A stretch of DNA of 42,720 bases from Bondarzewia mesenterica (GCA_004802705.1 SGPL01000169.1:15765-58484), one strand, 5' to 3'. Numbered from the stretch's first letter, positions 1 through 11,759 are shown. A program made the numbers and translations. Notes: a model not told the origin generated them from the letters alone.

Positions 1-420
1 GNNGCNNAGNGNNGNNNCNNNGNGAANNGTACNNNNCNATCGNACCTTNTTNNGNNCNNGTTCNGTNCCAGNNTNTCNNAGAANNTNGAGAAGCTCGGCT
101 TCTCATGCACGCATTTCTTTCGAACCGACCAGACCCAAGCCGTGCAGGTCGAGGTCATTTCCACAGATAGATGATGCGTAGGAGCNAATTTTGGGATGAA
201 GCGCTTGCGGCGGCCTTATGACGGCGGTGGCGGAGGCAGTNCGGTTGGAGATGATGTATTTCAAGAACGCTCATCAACTTCGTCANAAGATTTTAGAGGT
301 GTGAATACTCGTGTGTATGTTAGNCTCCCGCNGGCAGAGTAGCCACTCGTCAACGCNTCNNNCNTCAGGNNCCTCNNGATCCTNNNNCTGANATCTNNNN
401 TNTCANNTANCNGATGCAGA
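1..420. other. Low-quality, N-rich contig end
   Basis: Two N clusters (positions 1-90 and about 320-415) with scattered single Ns between them make this stretch unreadable as protein. It looks like a contig or read end, not biological sequence. Nothing can be annotated with confidence except the possible gene end noted separately. Confidence 0.9.
88..174 (+). CDS. Possible C-terminal end of an unidentified gene (partial)
   Basis: From the end of the first N cluster one frame stays open for 28 codons and ends at a TGA (172-174). It reads roughly EKLGFSCTHFF, then RTDQTQAVQVEVIST. The mix of residues is protein-like, and the frame sits where a gene running off the contig would end. It is too short to assign to a family, and an open frame of this length can arise by chance, so this is a weak call. 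Confidence 0.25.
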   Translation, partial: EKLGFSCTHFFRTDQTQAVQVEVISTDR

Positions 421-904
421 TGGTGGCTATATCCAACGCAGACAGCGCTGCCGTTGCAGAACACGCACTCAATGACCACGATTCAAGTAGACTAGATTCA
501 AATGTTACTGAGTATTTTGTCCTCAAAGTCATCAACCGTTCTCAGTGTCCACGAGAACGAAAATAATCTCACGAAACGACGCATCTGACACCACACAGAC
601 TCGCGACCCCATCTCTCTTCTTCAAGGTCTCATCCTTTTCGAGCTCGCTGTAAGCTGGCCCCACACTTTCCTTCTTGGACGCTGGAATTGTTCTAAATGA
701 GTCTTGAGTTGATAAGCTAAGGCTTCGAGTCAGCAAAGACGTGCGGTATCACGAGGACGCAAAAAATGAAAGAATCTGTTGCCTCAAAAACTGTCGACGA
801 CGGATGACTGGAGACAGGATGGAGGTGAGGGTGACGTGTTTGAAGGCGAAACAAAGTCGAAGACACGAATAGACGACTCACTCAGGTGAAAGACGCGAAT
901 CGAC
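421..904. other. Intergenic, no gene seen
   Basis: No open frame with protein-like composition or family resemblance was found on either strand. The right part is the 3' flank of the minus-strand monooxygenase that ends at 905. No repeat, tRNA or other RNA gene was recognised. Confidence 0.5.
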
Positions 905-3396
905 TCACTTCTTGAGACCCAGTTCCTCAGCCAGGATTTGAATGGCCTAAGAAAGCAACCAGGTATCAAGCAAATAGCTGGGTGAGTAGACCGACTCAGG
1001 GCTCACCAGATGCTTGCTGAAGAACCTCGAATGTTGAAATGCTCCCGGTGTGAACCACAGGCCACGCTGGCCGGTCGGGCGATAGCACCTCGTAAGCTCG
1101 CCCTCCGGATCCAGCCCCCAAATCTTGTCGCCGATCTTATCTTTTATCCCTGGGCCCAAGAGGTCTATAGCATTCGCGATGATGGGTTCGTTGCCAGTCC
1201 TGTTACCGGATATTGAGAAACAAGCGTCGGACGAGATGGAAACAACCTACGCTAAGACCGCCACGTCAGCATCGAGGCGAGAACCGTCGCTCAACACGAG
1301 CCCATCTGTGTCAAAGTGATCGATCTCGACGCCGCTCTTGACCTTGATCTTGCCGTCGATAATCGATTGTCCGCAGCCGAAGTCTAGCACTTTGATCGGA
1401 ATCACATCAACATTTGTGAATGTACGGACGAGTCAGAATCACGACTCACTCGTACCACTGCTCGTCTTCTCAAAGAAGAAGCCAAGCAGCCCAACCTCAC
1501 CCCCTCCAGGCTCGAGCTCCCAAGTTAGTTTGAATCCACATTCAACGAGACCTTTGAGCAGCGCCTCGTCCATCTTCTTCAAGCGTGCAGTGCCACCTCC
1601 TGCTGAGAGTCTCAAGGCCAAGCGATGAGGCATGCTGTGGTTGGCAAAATCGGCGTCTTCGATCGTGCGCGACTCGGAGAACGCAGTCGAGAAGACCGCA
1701 GCATCTGCGGTACGGGAGGAAATGACGCAGGTAGCAGAACGCTGAATCATAGTAACGGACGCCGCTGCATGATGAGGCGAAAGGAAGGATTGGGCGACGT
1801 CGGCAGCCGCGTTGCACTGCATTAGTTGTCAGGAGACACCTGTAGATGACCATCAGAAATGACTCACCGCACCAACAACAACTGCTTTCTTTCCGGCCCA
1901 CTTTTTAGTGTCCTGATGCTGGTCACTGTGATACATAGTGCCCTTGAAAGAGTCCATGCCCTCCCACTTTGGAATACGTGCACGCCCATTACCTGTTGCC
2001 ATAACGATGTGCCTCGGGTGAAGGGTCACCGTCTCTACCTTGGGTTCTGATAAAAATATGTCTGCCGCCGACAAAATCGCATACAGCAAAGGGAACTCAC
2101 CTCCGGATAAAACCGTCCTGTACGTCCTCTGTACAGTGACAGTCCATCTGCCAGTGTCTTCATCGAAGACTGGTGCCGGTTGGGGGAGGATAGTCGAGGA
2201 CAGCCAAACAACCAGATTCTGGCCGATGGCGTAGGCCTCTAAAAAGTCTGCAACAATGTCTTTGGGTATGAACTTGGGGTATGTCTTCCTAAATGGTGAG
2301 CCAAATCATATGAGGGTCGCAGTTATAACTATTCCACGTGAATAACTTACGGCCAAGGATGATATAGGACTTAGAAGATTGCACCGGTCATTTACCATAT
2401 AAGAAATAAAACGGAGACGAGGGAGAATGAACATACTTGAACAATGATGCGCAGAGGTATGCAACGACAAGTTAGGATACCTGGTAACGTAGGATTCAAT
2501 GAAACTCAATCGAATGACGTTGAAGCACGCAAGAAAGGGATTTACCGCTTACGCCACACATCACCCACTCTCGCCGACTTTTCGACTATGAGGGCACGGA
2601 TACCTATGCGTCCCATGCGCGCAGCGCACATGAGACCTGCCTGACCCCCGCCAACTGCCAAACCGACATGCAATCCTTTAAAGGGGCCAAAAGTGCGAAA
2701 AATGAAGACTGCACAGACCAACCAATACCGTTGGATCGGCTTCCACGGCTTGAGCCATTTCGGTTTTCACTTCGGACCAAGTCTTCGAATGACCGTCCCA
2801 GACGCCGGATGGGCGCTCCTTGGGCTCTTCGTGGCCCACAAGTTCTTCAACATTGAGGAAGATGGTGAATGCTTTCCAGCTTGGTTTGCCGTCAACGCCA
2901 ACAACACCAGCTGGGTCAGGCACGAGGCGTACAAAACCGCGGCCAGTCCTTGCAGGATTAGAAAGTGCGAAAGTGAACGTCGCCATAACGCCAAAGGTTC
3001 CGGTGGGTGCTCCAGGAATGGGAAAGGTGGATGGCGGGCCTAGAGAGGAAGTGACCTCAAGAGCAGGGTTGGAGAAGGCGCCGTAGACGAATCGAGAAAC
3101 GTTCTGGCCGTCGTCTGAGATGGGATCGGACAGGTATGCGACAATGTTTTCACGGCCTGCGAGGCTGCGAAACTCCCAACCAAAGCAAAGGAGGTCTGAA
3201 AGATAGGTTGAAAATGAAACGGTCAAGGCACATCGACGGCGCAAGGCACTGGCATACCACGCATCCAACCGGTCGGCAGGAAGAGGGTGGAAAAGTCATC
3301 GACGCGACCGCTGCGGGCGGTGCTGTCGAGCCTGGCAAGCCATTCTGTAGCTATGGAGGTGCAGTCAATTGGAGGGGATTGATCGCTGTTAGCCAT
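905..3396 (-). CDS. Flavin-dependent monooxygenase (FMO/BVMO-like) with N-terminal NTF2-like region
   Basis: The predicted enzyme is an FAD- and NADPH-dependent monooxygenase that would oxidise a small organic substrate; the substrate is not predictable. It is spliced from about eight exons. It starts at the ATG at 3396 (MANSDQSPPID) and ends in a short exon 905-946 (ending LAEELGLKK). The N-terminal ~190 residues resemble the NTF2/SnoaL-like extension common in basidiomycete members (GWEFRSLAGRENI). The FAD-binding GxGxxG follows as VGGGQAGL near 2640-2660. Then come FIPKDIVADFLEAYA, the ATG-type motif HIVMATGNG near 2000, and the second Rossmann segment VVVGA/CNAAADVAQ near 1800-1870. The C-terminal part (GDKIWGLDPEGEL, QRGLWFTPGAFQHSRF) is typical of the family. 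The second nucleotide-binding motif reads G-A-C-N-A-A where GAGNSA is usual. All joins keep frame. I infer an intact gene of about 600 residues; the family call is firm and the substrate unknown. Confidence 0.87.
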
Positions 3397-3765
3397 GAGA
3401 TCTAGAGGTAGTAGTGGGGAGGACGAAGAAGATACTAGGTGGGGGGTCGGAACGAGAGCATTAATAGCACAGACCGATACCCTGAACCCTGCATGGATCA
3501 AACAAACAGGTGTCCACTGATATCATCAATTGCAAGAATCTTCAACGATTTCTGTCGAAGACGGCGAACAGACACAGGCTGCTAGAGTAGAAGGTGTGAC
3601 CGGCGTGACTACATAGAACCTCGTCTGCGAATTCCGGGACCCCAGATCGTGAGATCGGACGCTCCGATCGCCCGTGTTAGAAACTTAACAACTTCATAAT
3701 GTGCTGTCCTCAACGGTGTACTTGCTGCCCTCTCTCCTCTCCCCCTTCACCCTCCCAACTCCACC
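3397..3765. promoter_or_regulatory. Divergent upstream region between the FMO gene and the SDR/P450 remnant
   Basis: This region lies between the start of the minus-strand monooxygenase and the ATG at 3766 of the plus-strand remnant. A pyrimidine-rich stretch (3729-3760, TCTCTCCTCTCCCCC type) precedes the CCACCATGG context at 3766, as expected for a fungal core promoter. No TATA box was recognised. Confidence 0.35.
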
Positions 3766-4977
3766 ATGGCCATGTATCAAGGTAGCGACGCTCTCGTTAC
3801 AGGTGGCCTTCTGGCAATGGCAAACGACTCGTCCAACATCTCGTTGATAATGGGTCCGTCTTCGTCAATTTCTACAACGGATCTCACTCACTATCGGTAA
3901 TTAGAGCTTCTGGTGTCTGTGCCGACATGAACACATGCGCCGGCCTGGACGTCGTCAAACCACTGAAGTTGCAGTAGATACAACTGTCGCTCATTTCGTC
4001 TATGTCGATGTTGCTAGCTGGACCTCTGTCCAGAACATGTTCAGTCAGGCAGAGTCTCTCTTGACCGTCGGTGATAAGACCGGTAGACTGGATTTCGTCT
4101 TTTCGTCATTTTTCACACAACTGTGGGGTTACATGTCAATATTCTTTCTGGTCATGATGCTGTTTCCGTCCGTTCAACGAAGAGCACAAGAGGAACTAGA
4201 CAATGTGCTGGGTGCTAAGAGATTCGGTGGACCTGGGAGGCTACTAGACATTAGCGACTGCGGGACATCAAAGTGTGTGGAGGCAGTGATCAAGGAGGTT
4301 CACAGATGGGTACCGGCAGGACCTTTGATGAATGCGACCGTTTCTAGTGATCCCTTCATTGATTCTTCTGCCGATATCTTCGCAGCCCTACCGCACCGCG
4401 TCACACAAGATGACGAGTACAATGGATACTTCATACCCAGCGGTAGATGGTATTGCTTCTCACTTCTTCGGTTGAGCGAGTTATTTATAATTTTTGTAAA
4501 ACAGGGCGATGCTGCACGACCCCGATGTGTATCCGGACCCTATGGCATTCAATCCTGACCGTTTCCTCTTCACTTCATCGCCATCGCCACATGCGATGCA
4601 ACAATCAAGCCATACTCTCAATCCTGACCCCGAACCGATGGTGTTTGGGTTTGGACGGCGCGCCTGCCCTGGAATCCATATGGCCAGCACCTCCATCTTC
4701 CTAAGTGTCGCGTCAACCCTTGCTACATTCAATATCGCCAAAGCCCGTGATTCTGCGGGGAAGGAAATAGAACCCAAGTTCGACTTTGACACTGGTATTG
4801 TCGCGTGAGTCAAAAGATTCCCCTTTATTCCCCAATTTACATTTGCCCGTACCCCGAATGATCTGCATCTAATGTTACATTTGCCGCACCTGTAACAGTC
4901 ATCCGAAAAAGTACGAATGCTCCATCAGCCCACGCTCTGAGGCTGCAGTGCGACTCATTGAGGCAGTCCAGATGTAA
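3766..4977 (+). pseudogene. Chimeric remnant: N-terminal piece of a short-chain dehydrogenase joined to the C-terminal half of a cytochrome P450
   Basis: The left part (3766 to about 4112) reads like the start of an SDR: MAMYQGSDALVTGG, then after a one-base frame change PSGNGKRLVQHLVDNG (cofactor-binding Gly motif region). After a disrupted stretch comes VDVASWTSVQNMF and TGRLDFVFS, the segment that in SDRs precedes NAG. Exactly there it becomes P450: a hydrophobic I-helix-like piece, LFPSVQRRAQEELDNVLG, the ExxR helix (VEAVIKEVHRW), PHRVTQDDEYNGYFIPSG, AMLHDPDVYPDPMAFNPDRF and the heme-binding FGFGRRACPG with its Cys. It ends after one intron with HPKKYECSISPRSE and TAA at 4975-4977. The P450 half lacks its N-terminal ~300 residues, and the SDR lacks its catalytic YxxxK part. 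Both families are secure; that neither piece is functional is inference. Confidence 0.78.
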
Positions 4978-6143
4978 TAGTTCGTTTTAGCTCTTCTCCA
5001 ATCTTCTGCCGTTCAATCCCGAGGCTGTTGGTTTTGTTCAATGCGACAAAGCGTCGAATCTTTTAGCCAGGTCCTATGTAATCATTTCTTCGAGCTATGT
5101 CGAAAAGTACTGAATAGTTGCTGTGTCAGATGTAAATACAAGAAACTAGATACGTGACTTCGAAACGATTTCATCCAGCATTTCCAGAACTCGAGGGCGC
5201 GCGTATTGGGTGAACAAGTTGTAGTGATCAACCGATCATTAACATTCTTTAAACCGGCCACTGTGCGCTCTGTGTTTCCGTTTTATACAGTCTCTCACCT
5301 GCCGAATTTTTGCAATGAAGGGTGTGTGATAGCTGCACCTTCGAGAAGCCAGGGAAACGATCCCGTTCGTTGACGGCCAGTGCTCGTATGTAAGGCAAGC
5401 GCACAACCTTACTACTGTGTTCGCGCTGGGCGGACGTACCCTACAGATCCACACGCGTCCTCGACTCAGCACCGTGCCCTACTGTGCCTCAAGTTCAAGG
5501 CTGGCCTCATGGCGACGGCAGTATGGGTTTGACATATGCCAGTACTGTACTTTCAGTAAGGCCTAGTCTACCGATCATCGGGAGAGACTGAAGCCCTCTG
5601 AAGCCGTGCTAGTTCATGACCAGCGTACCAGTACTTAGTTCAGCGCCGTATTCAGTCGACGTAGGCAAAGTGAGGAGATATTTTATTGGGACCTGCCCAG
5701 TAGCGCTGACCATGTAATTACAGTCCAAGGTGGCAAAGTCAATGGTGGGCCCACTGGCATACGCAGAGGTCGTGGTGCGTGACATGCGACATGCGACATT
5801 AGGCGACATTTCTTTTTGGCAATCTTTGTTGTCGTGTGTCACGTGTTAAAACAAGTTATTGTTCTCCTCCTGGCGTTCGCTCACTCATCGATATTCAGAA
5901 CAATGGACTCCGCGGAAAGAAGGGTGGTAATTGTTATCACGGTGGCATTAATCACATCTCTTTTTGTCTTGCCTTAATATAAACCTTGTTTCTGTTATTG
6001 CCTCGCCTTTGCCGTCTCCTTGCGCAAACACCGTCTCCTCTTCAACCAAACTTTGATCAAAAGGTCCAAAGGCCAACTTTCAACCCTCCAACTTCACCTT
6101 TGCTTTACTCTCACATCCTTTACAAGTCTAATTACTAATTGTC
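4978..6143. other. Long intergenic region
   Basis: About 1.2 kb without a convincing gene. Short open frames on the minus strand (near 5239-5472 and 5609-5842) have no family resemblance and no supporting splice structure. The right end is a promoter for the gene at 6144, with a TATA-like element and a pyrimidine-rich leader. Confidence 0.5.
5978..5983 (+). promoter_or_regulatory. TATA-like element of the gene at 6144
   Basis: TATAAA lies about 160 bases before the start codon at 6144. It is followed by a CT-rich leader (6000-6125), a usual arrangement for a well-transcribed fungal gene. The assignment is by sequence and position only. Confidence 0.4.
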
Positions 6144-7007
6144 ATGTCGGCCACCATCACTGAGATGACGACTGTGCGGTACCCTATTCCCCCGCCGACG
6201 TTGAACAAGCTGGATGCAGCACAACGGCGCAGGCTCATGTCTTCTGCGCGGAAGCTTGGCAAAGTGCTCGGGACCCAACCCATCTTGGTTGAGTCTGACT
6301 GTGGCCCCATCCGAACAGTCATCCTTCCCGCTCACGCCAAACATTCTCACTCTCGCTCTGTCCCAAATACCCCTACAACGAAGCGTCCATCAAAAGCATC
6401 TACTAGACGCCATGGCTCGATTTTCAATTTCACTGCACCCCCATCTCCCATATCGTCATCATCATCCTCGCCAAACTCGTCAACCCTATACCTCCCTTTG
6501 ACCCCTCGCCCTTCGGTAGATTCCGAACGTTCATTTTTGCCCAATCCGCCTTCTTTATCTTCCAAACCTCGTCGCTCGGGTGAAGGTCCACCTCCTCTCA
6601 TCCTTGCCATGAACACAGTGTCTCTGTCCCCCACCGACCCGCGTGTCACCCCTACCCCTTCCACTCCCCAACCCACCATGTCGCCCACCAGTCCAATAAC
6701 TCCAAAGGCGCGCAATCGCGCTGAGATTCGACGGACGAGGATGGCCAAGCTTCAGCGCACACTCGGTGAAAACGTGCCTTCCGAACTCGTGTTCCCATCG
6801 TCCATAGGCCACCTACCCTCTCCGTCCCCTGCTCAATCTGAAAAGCGCCATGCCGGCAAGCCCGGTCGCAAGGTGCATGCGCAAGGCCCGCCAGTGTTCG
6901 CGTCTGGGGTCAATGCGCCGACCATGGAGCGCTGGGTCGGGCAGTGGAATCGTGCGGATATCGGACAGGTCCAAAGGGAATTGCGGCGGATTGAATTCCG
7001 GCGCTGA
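6144..7007 (+). CDS. Conserved-looking fungal protein of unknown function, 287 aa, Ser/Pro-rich
   Basis: A single-exon gene with a clear promoter-like leader. The N-terminus (YPIPPPTLNKLDAAQRRRL, then a short basic helix KLGKVLGTQP) and the C-terminus (MERWVGQWNRADIGQVQREL) look ordered and charged. The middle, residues ~65-200, is low complexity with Ser, Pro and Thr runs and basic patches (TPKARNRAEIRRTRMAKLQ). No transmembrane segment or signal peptide is seen. The layout suggests a soluble, largely disordered protein with two short conserved ends. I recognise no catalytic motif and assign no function. The longest antisense frame (6347-6748) is a low-complexity shadow. It is tail-to-tail with the transcription factor gene ending at 7701. 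Confidence 0.8.
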   Translation: MSATITEMTTVRYPIPPPTLNKLDAAQRRRLMSSARKLGKVLGTQPILVESDCGPIRTVILPAHAKHSHSRSVPNTPTTKRPSKASTRRHGSIFNFTAPPSPISSSSSSPNSSTLYLPLTPRPSVDSERSFLPNPPSLSSKPRRSGEGPPPLILAMNTVSLSPTDPRVTPTPSTPQPTMSPTSPITPKARNRAEIRRTRMAKLQRTLGENVPSELVFPSSIGHLPSPSPAQSEKRHAGKPGRKVHAQGPPVFASGVNAPTMERWVGQWNRADIGQVQRELRRIEFRR

Positions 7008-7700
7008 GTCCTTGACGATATGAAATGTTAGCGCTATCGCTAGATGTTCTTTTTTTCTGCAACGATCTCTTCTTCATGGTCATCAATCGTGCGCCTGGGC
7101 GCGCTCATCTCATTGGACATGATTCATCTCCTTATTGTATCCATTCATGTTTTTTCTTCATCCGGTTTTCTAGGTTTCCGTTCCCCTTGCTCCATCTTCT
7201 GTATCCTGACTCCAAACTTTTTCCCTGTTCGCTCATACCTGTAGCCCTCTTAAAGCTATTACATGTCTCATAAATACTATACCTCCTCTCCGACAAGGAT
7301 CCCGCCTCGTTCACCTTAAAATTTTATGGCTTTTGCTGATATATTCACCACTGTACTTGAGTAACTTATGATAGGATTGGTTGCAATCCGTAATCCGGAT
7401 GTATCTGGTCATGATTGCTTTGGTTCCTGCCTCCATGTCAGCGTTAAAGATCTTTCTTTTACGTATATCAGATGTTACAACAGCAGAACAAATAAACACT
7501 GGTGATTCGACACCGACGACGGTATCCCTAAGAGCATAGAATGTACTAGAAGCCGTGGACAGAGAGTCAAAACATACACGACCGCAAAATCAATGAAAGA
7601 TAAAAATACAATAAAGAAAGAAGCGACAAAAAGGGACGACATAGATCGTGTCAATAATTACTCGCATGCGAAAAAGAATGCCAGCTTCTTCTGTCCGCAG
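7008..7700. other. Convergent intergenic region
   Basis: The 3' flanks of two convergent genes. The sequence is T-rich then A-rich (A runs near 7600-7635 on the + strand), consistent with 3' untranslated regions. Open frames here are short and low in complexity, and no gene is supported. Confidence 0.5.
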
Positions 7701-10700
7701 CTATGGGCTAGCGACTAGTCCCGACAAGTCCCCAGCACTGCCGTTTCCCTGCTTCCCACTGGCAAACGACTGCCCATATAGTGCGGTGTCGGTCGTGGTC
7801 GATCCTTCGCCCAGAAAGTCAGGTTGTAACGGGAAAAGCGACGCCATGTCCATATTGCCGTCTTGGAACAGCGCCATGATTTCCGCCGGCGACATCGCGA
7901 GCGCAGCGTCACTCTTGATCAAGCTGTCCAGTCCGCTGCTGCCAGCGGTGTCGATGAAATGGGGAGGGACAATAGTAGAGGGAAATTGAGAAGGGGAAGC
8001 TTGATTAGCCGGAGGCATACCGACGTTGGGAGAGCGGTAATTCGCATGAGGGACGGTAGGGCTCTTGATGGAGCCACCGTGATTCGATGGCGGCTTCGAG
8101 AGGCTGGAAAGTTCAACGAACATGTCTGTCGGCGAGAAAGGCTCGCCGGCATCGTGAGGCGGCGATTCCTGACTGTCTGTTGATCGAGGCGCTGATGGCG
8201 TCTTTTTCCGCACAGGTCGGATCCACGGCGGTAGGGTCTTGCTACTCTGAGGGAAGTCTGCCGAGACGGAAGGAGGATCCAAGGGAATTTGCGTAACTTA
8301 CAAGAAGGGTCATTAGCAAAGTAAGATGACAATTTGTCGACGAGAACTTACTTCGACAGAACTCTTCCATGAGGTCACCAGATCTCAGTCCACAGATGTA
8401 ACGGTTGCTGAACCTTCTAAGAAGACCAACACATGATCGCAGAGCATCCAAAGCTGGTGTGATCAAAGGTCTCAAAGAATCCGACTGACAATTCAGCAGA
8501 AACGCAACCAGAGTTCGTCCTGCCTGTGTCAACTGATGAATGACATGCACTCCATCTGCAGTAAGAACAATGATCAAAATGGCTGTCAAATCTACAGCAG
8601 GAGCGGTTAGGGAAGCACTTACAATAGGTCATCAGCCCCTTGGTCGCTATGTGCAGATGCGCGCTCACGATTTGCAGGGCACAAGAATGAGCGACTGTCA
8701 TGGCTTCGCACTCAACTTCCCCTTGCTCCTGCTCTCCGGTGGCCGTCCGTTCTGCCACCAATTCGGAGAAACGATGTCGCATGATGAGCATCCTGATGAA
8801 CAGCTCCAGGCAATGCAATCGCTTTGCATGGGTCACTTGAATCACGTCCTCGCTCGCCATCGTTTCTGGGGAGTGTCTCCAGTGCGATGGAATCGCATTG
8901 CAGACCTCATCGAGCAGCATCTCCTCCTCGCGCAGTCCCTTATGCCGGCGGAATCCCACCAGAATAGATGTCGCGCGATTGAGGAATGGCGACGAGTCAC
9001 CGAAGAATTTAGGAGGTGGGGAGTCGAGGACGGATTCGAGTACAACAAACAAGCGGACCACACAGACGAAAGCTCCCATCCGACTCTCCGTGTCGGGCGG
9101 CTGCGGGCCCACGCCCTCATGCGTGATGAACTCATCGTCCACCGCGTTCGGCTCGCCCACGTCGCAGTCCCTCAGACGGATCATTGGCGGACGCCCAAAA
9201 TGCGCACTCGCCTGCTTGTCCCACATATACACGCACCAGAACGTCCGCTTGCGCACCTCCTCCTCAATCGGGTCGAAGATGTCATACGCGTCTGCTGATC
9301 GGTGCAATCCCGCATCAATCGACAACGTAATCGATTCGGACAGAAGCGCGAACGCTTTGGACAGTTTGCCCCACCCAACCGTGTACACCCCTGCGATCAG
9401 CACCGCTTGCACTGTATACACTGTCGGTCGGTCTGCGGCAGGAAGCGTACGCAGCCGCCCGAACAGCTCAATCCATTGAGTGCCAGAAGAGATCCCGTCG
9501 GCGGGGTCCGCGCGCACTCGGGGGTCGTCTATGTGCCTTGATGCAAGGCAGCACACGGCGACGATGAACGATGCGAATCCCGGTTCTCCCCACTTCTGCG
9601 GGTTGCCGTAATCCTATAAACCAGTCAGTCAAAACTCTTTGACAAAGAGCGAAAGGCGCGTACGTTCAGGAATGTGGGGACGTGGAGGAAAGGCATCAGG
9701 TAGTACGACGTCGACAAGTAGCACTGCACAAGACTGATCAAACAGCTATGGGTCGCGGACGTGCTCAACAACCATATTGTACGCACCTGTCCATGAGATC
9801 CGGAGCAATGAACGACGTGATCAACTTCCATATCTTTTCTGGGTGGATATCCGTCCGCTTCGGTATCCTGTCCGGGAACCAGTCCCGTGAGTCTTGCTGT
9901 GGACTTGGCTCTCGATGTTCTAGTTGGGGTGCCGGGCGGTGTCGCTCCACCAATAGGTCCAGAATCGGTAATCCCGACGTCTCCCCTTGCCATCGCGTGT
10001 AGCCCTCGTCGTCCAGATACAGATACGACGACGAGAGTGACATGCGTGCCGTGTCGTCCACGAACTGGTCCACGGACATCGCTTCCCCGTTCTGCGCGCC
10101 GAACGTGACGGTCGGGCTTGAATGTCTCGATGGAACGGTGGGAGAGGGCTTGAAGTGTGTTGACGGGTTCATGAGTGGAAAGATGTTCAACGATGGAGGT
10201 GGAACGGCGGAGGGGTAGACGTGATCCTGCGGGCCGAGGCCCGAATGCGAATTTTGTCCATCGAGAGGCGTTTGTGGCATGTCGGCGAACGCAGACGGAC
10301 CCCCTGCGGCGAACACTGCGGGGGGTATAGCTTGTATCAAGCTCTCGAGGTGGTGCATTCTGTCTTCAAGAGTTGCGGTACGTCTGCAAAACCAAATAGG
10401 GGTCGGAAGAGTTAGAAGCGGTAAAAAGAACAGACTATCGCCGCGTAGCAATGTTATCGGAGAAGGGCTTGTGAACAGTATTTCGGTCGGCCTTGATGGC
10501 ACACAAAGCAAAGTTTGTCTTTCATGTAACTTGCCGAGAAAGCAATTGCTACGCGGATATTTATGCAACCGTTTGCGACGACGCACCATCACACCGCTTA
10601 AAGCACGAATTACCGAGTCTGAAGCAGCATGCCAAAAGTACGTCCAATCTGGCAAGCCCCGAAACAATAGTCCCACTCGGAGGTTCCACCCTGCCGCCGA

Positions 10701-11218
10701 AACGAGTGCAAAACTTGCCAAATTTGAGACCACTTTCTATAGATACACCTTCGCAAACGACAGCACTGCCTCCCCAGAACATACCGCTGTCTGCACCACC
10801 CGACCTGGGCGGCTCCAAGGCTCCACCCCTTTCGCGAATTTGGCCGCGCAAACGGTTGCAAAATCTCAACAACAACAAAAAAAGAGTCAGCTTACTTTGA
10901 TTTGTGCGGATGACTTCGTTTCCCTGGCTCTTCAAAGGTGCAGGGTGAGTTGGCGCCGAGGCATGCCTGGCAAGGGTGGCCCTCATCGCATTTGATCCGA
11001 CGACGGCTATGGGCAAGTGTTAGAGCAGGTACAAAACAGCACGATATGGGGACCTACCGACACCTATCGCACGCCCTTTGTCGCGCAGATTTGGGAGATG
11101 AGAACAAATGTAAGAGTCGCACGACCGAGACTTACCTGCTGAGCTTGAAACGCCGCTCTTTGAGGATTGAAATTGAGGGTTTTTCGTTGCCCTGCTCTTC
11201 AGGAGATGCGGGAGTCAT
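7701..11218 (-). CDS. Zn2Cys6 transcription factor with fungal-specific regulatory domain
   Basis: A nuclear DNA-binding regulator spliced from about ten exons. It starts at the ATG at 11218 ([13 protein letters not shown]). The binuclear zinc cluster is split by introns around 10930-11080 and reads [19 protein letters not shown] followed by QAC and LGANSPC. Its spacing is C-X2-C-X6-C-X5-C-X2-C-X6-C, with all six Cys present. A basic linker ([10 protein letters not shown]) and a short coiled coil ([15 protein letters not shown]) follow. After a Ser/Pro-rich stretch comes the fungal_trans domain (PF04082-like): [45 protein letters not shown] and the hallmark [22 protein letters not shown]. The acidic, Ser/Pro-rich C-terminus ends at 7701. 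The overall type resembles the XlnR/xylanolytic-activator group, but its target cannot be inferred. One intron (10384-10895) is unusually long. Confidence 0.9.
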
Positions 11219-11759
11219 ATTGAATCAGAAGAAAGAAACAGATCTGTAAAAAGAGGAGACAGTGAAGAGGGATGAGAAATAATTGGGAAAGAGGATTGGG
11301 GAAATGCGGAGAGGATGACTAGTTTTCGGCAGTTGGGCCGGCAATGGAGTCTCACGAAATCGGCCATCTCCGGAAGCACATTCTTCCGATTCGGGCCGAG
11401 TCCCGTGTCGGTGCTCTGAAGTAACAAGTCCACATCTTGGCGATCAAAGGTTTGCAAGATGTTCAATGGTTCTGTACATATGTGATACTATATGTACTCT
11501 ATAGCAAGGGGATAACAAGGGGATAAAAAGTGCAGATGGTCAAACACAAGTCAACAAACAAAGTCCGTCTTGCGAAAGATGTACGCTGTAGGAAAAAGGA
11601 AAAATCCCAATACTCACGACGAGCGGCAGGTGGCAAGGGCAAGGACATAGCAACAACAGGGCAGGTGTGCAGAAGATAAATAACGTTGCAATGAGCGACC
11701 GTACGGGAGAAATCAGTGCACAAACAATGAGAATTCATAGACAGCCCTAAATATACATG
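11219..11759. other. Intergenic between two minus-strand genes
   Basis: Upstream region of the Zn2Cys6 factor and downstream region of the flippase. Short open frames on the minus strand (11215-11466, 11499-11738) show no family resemblance. The repeated AAGGGGATAA at about 11507-11526 is a short direct repeat and nothing more. Confidence 0.45.

Noticed and set aside
3935..4558. Reading 3935-4558 as a real 207-residue protein
   Set aside because: The frame crosses an SDR-to-P450 junction and lacks the functional core of both families, so it is treated as part of a pseudogene.
8540..9298. 252-residue plus-strand open frame
   Set aside because: It lies wholly antisense to the fungal regulatory domain of the Zn2Cys6 factor, has low-quality composition and no domain; the minus strand explains the sequence.
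10279..10995. 238-residue plus-strand open frame
   Set aside because: It is antisense to exons and the long intron of the transcription factor. No motif and no start context.
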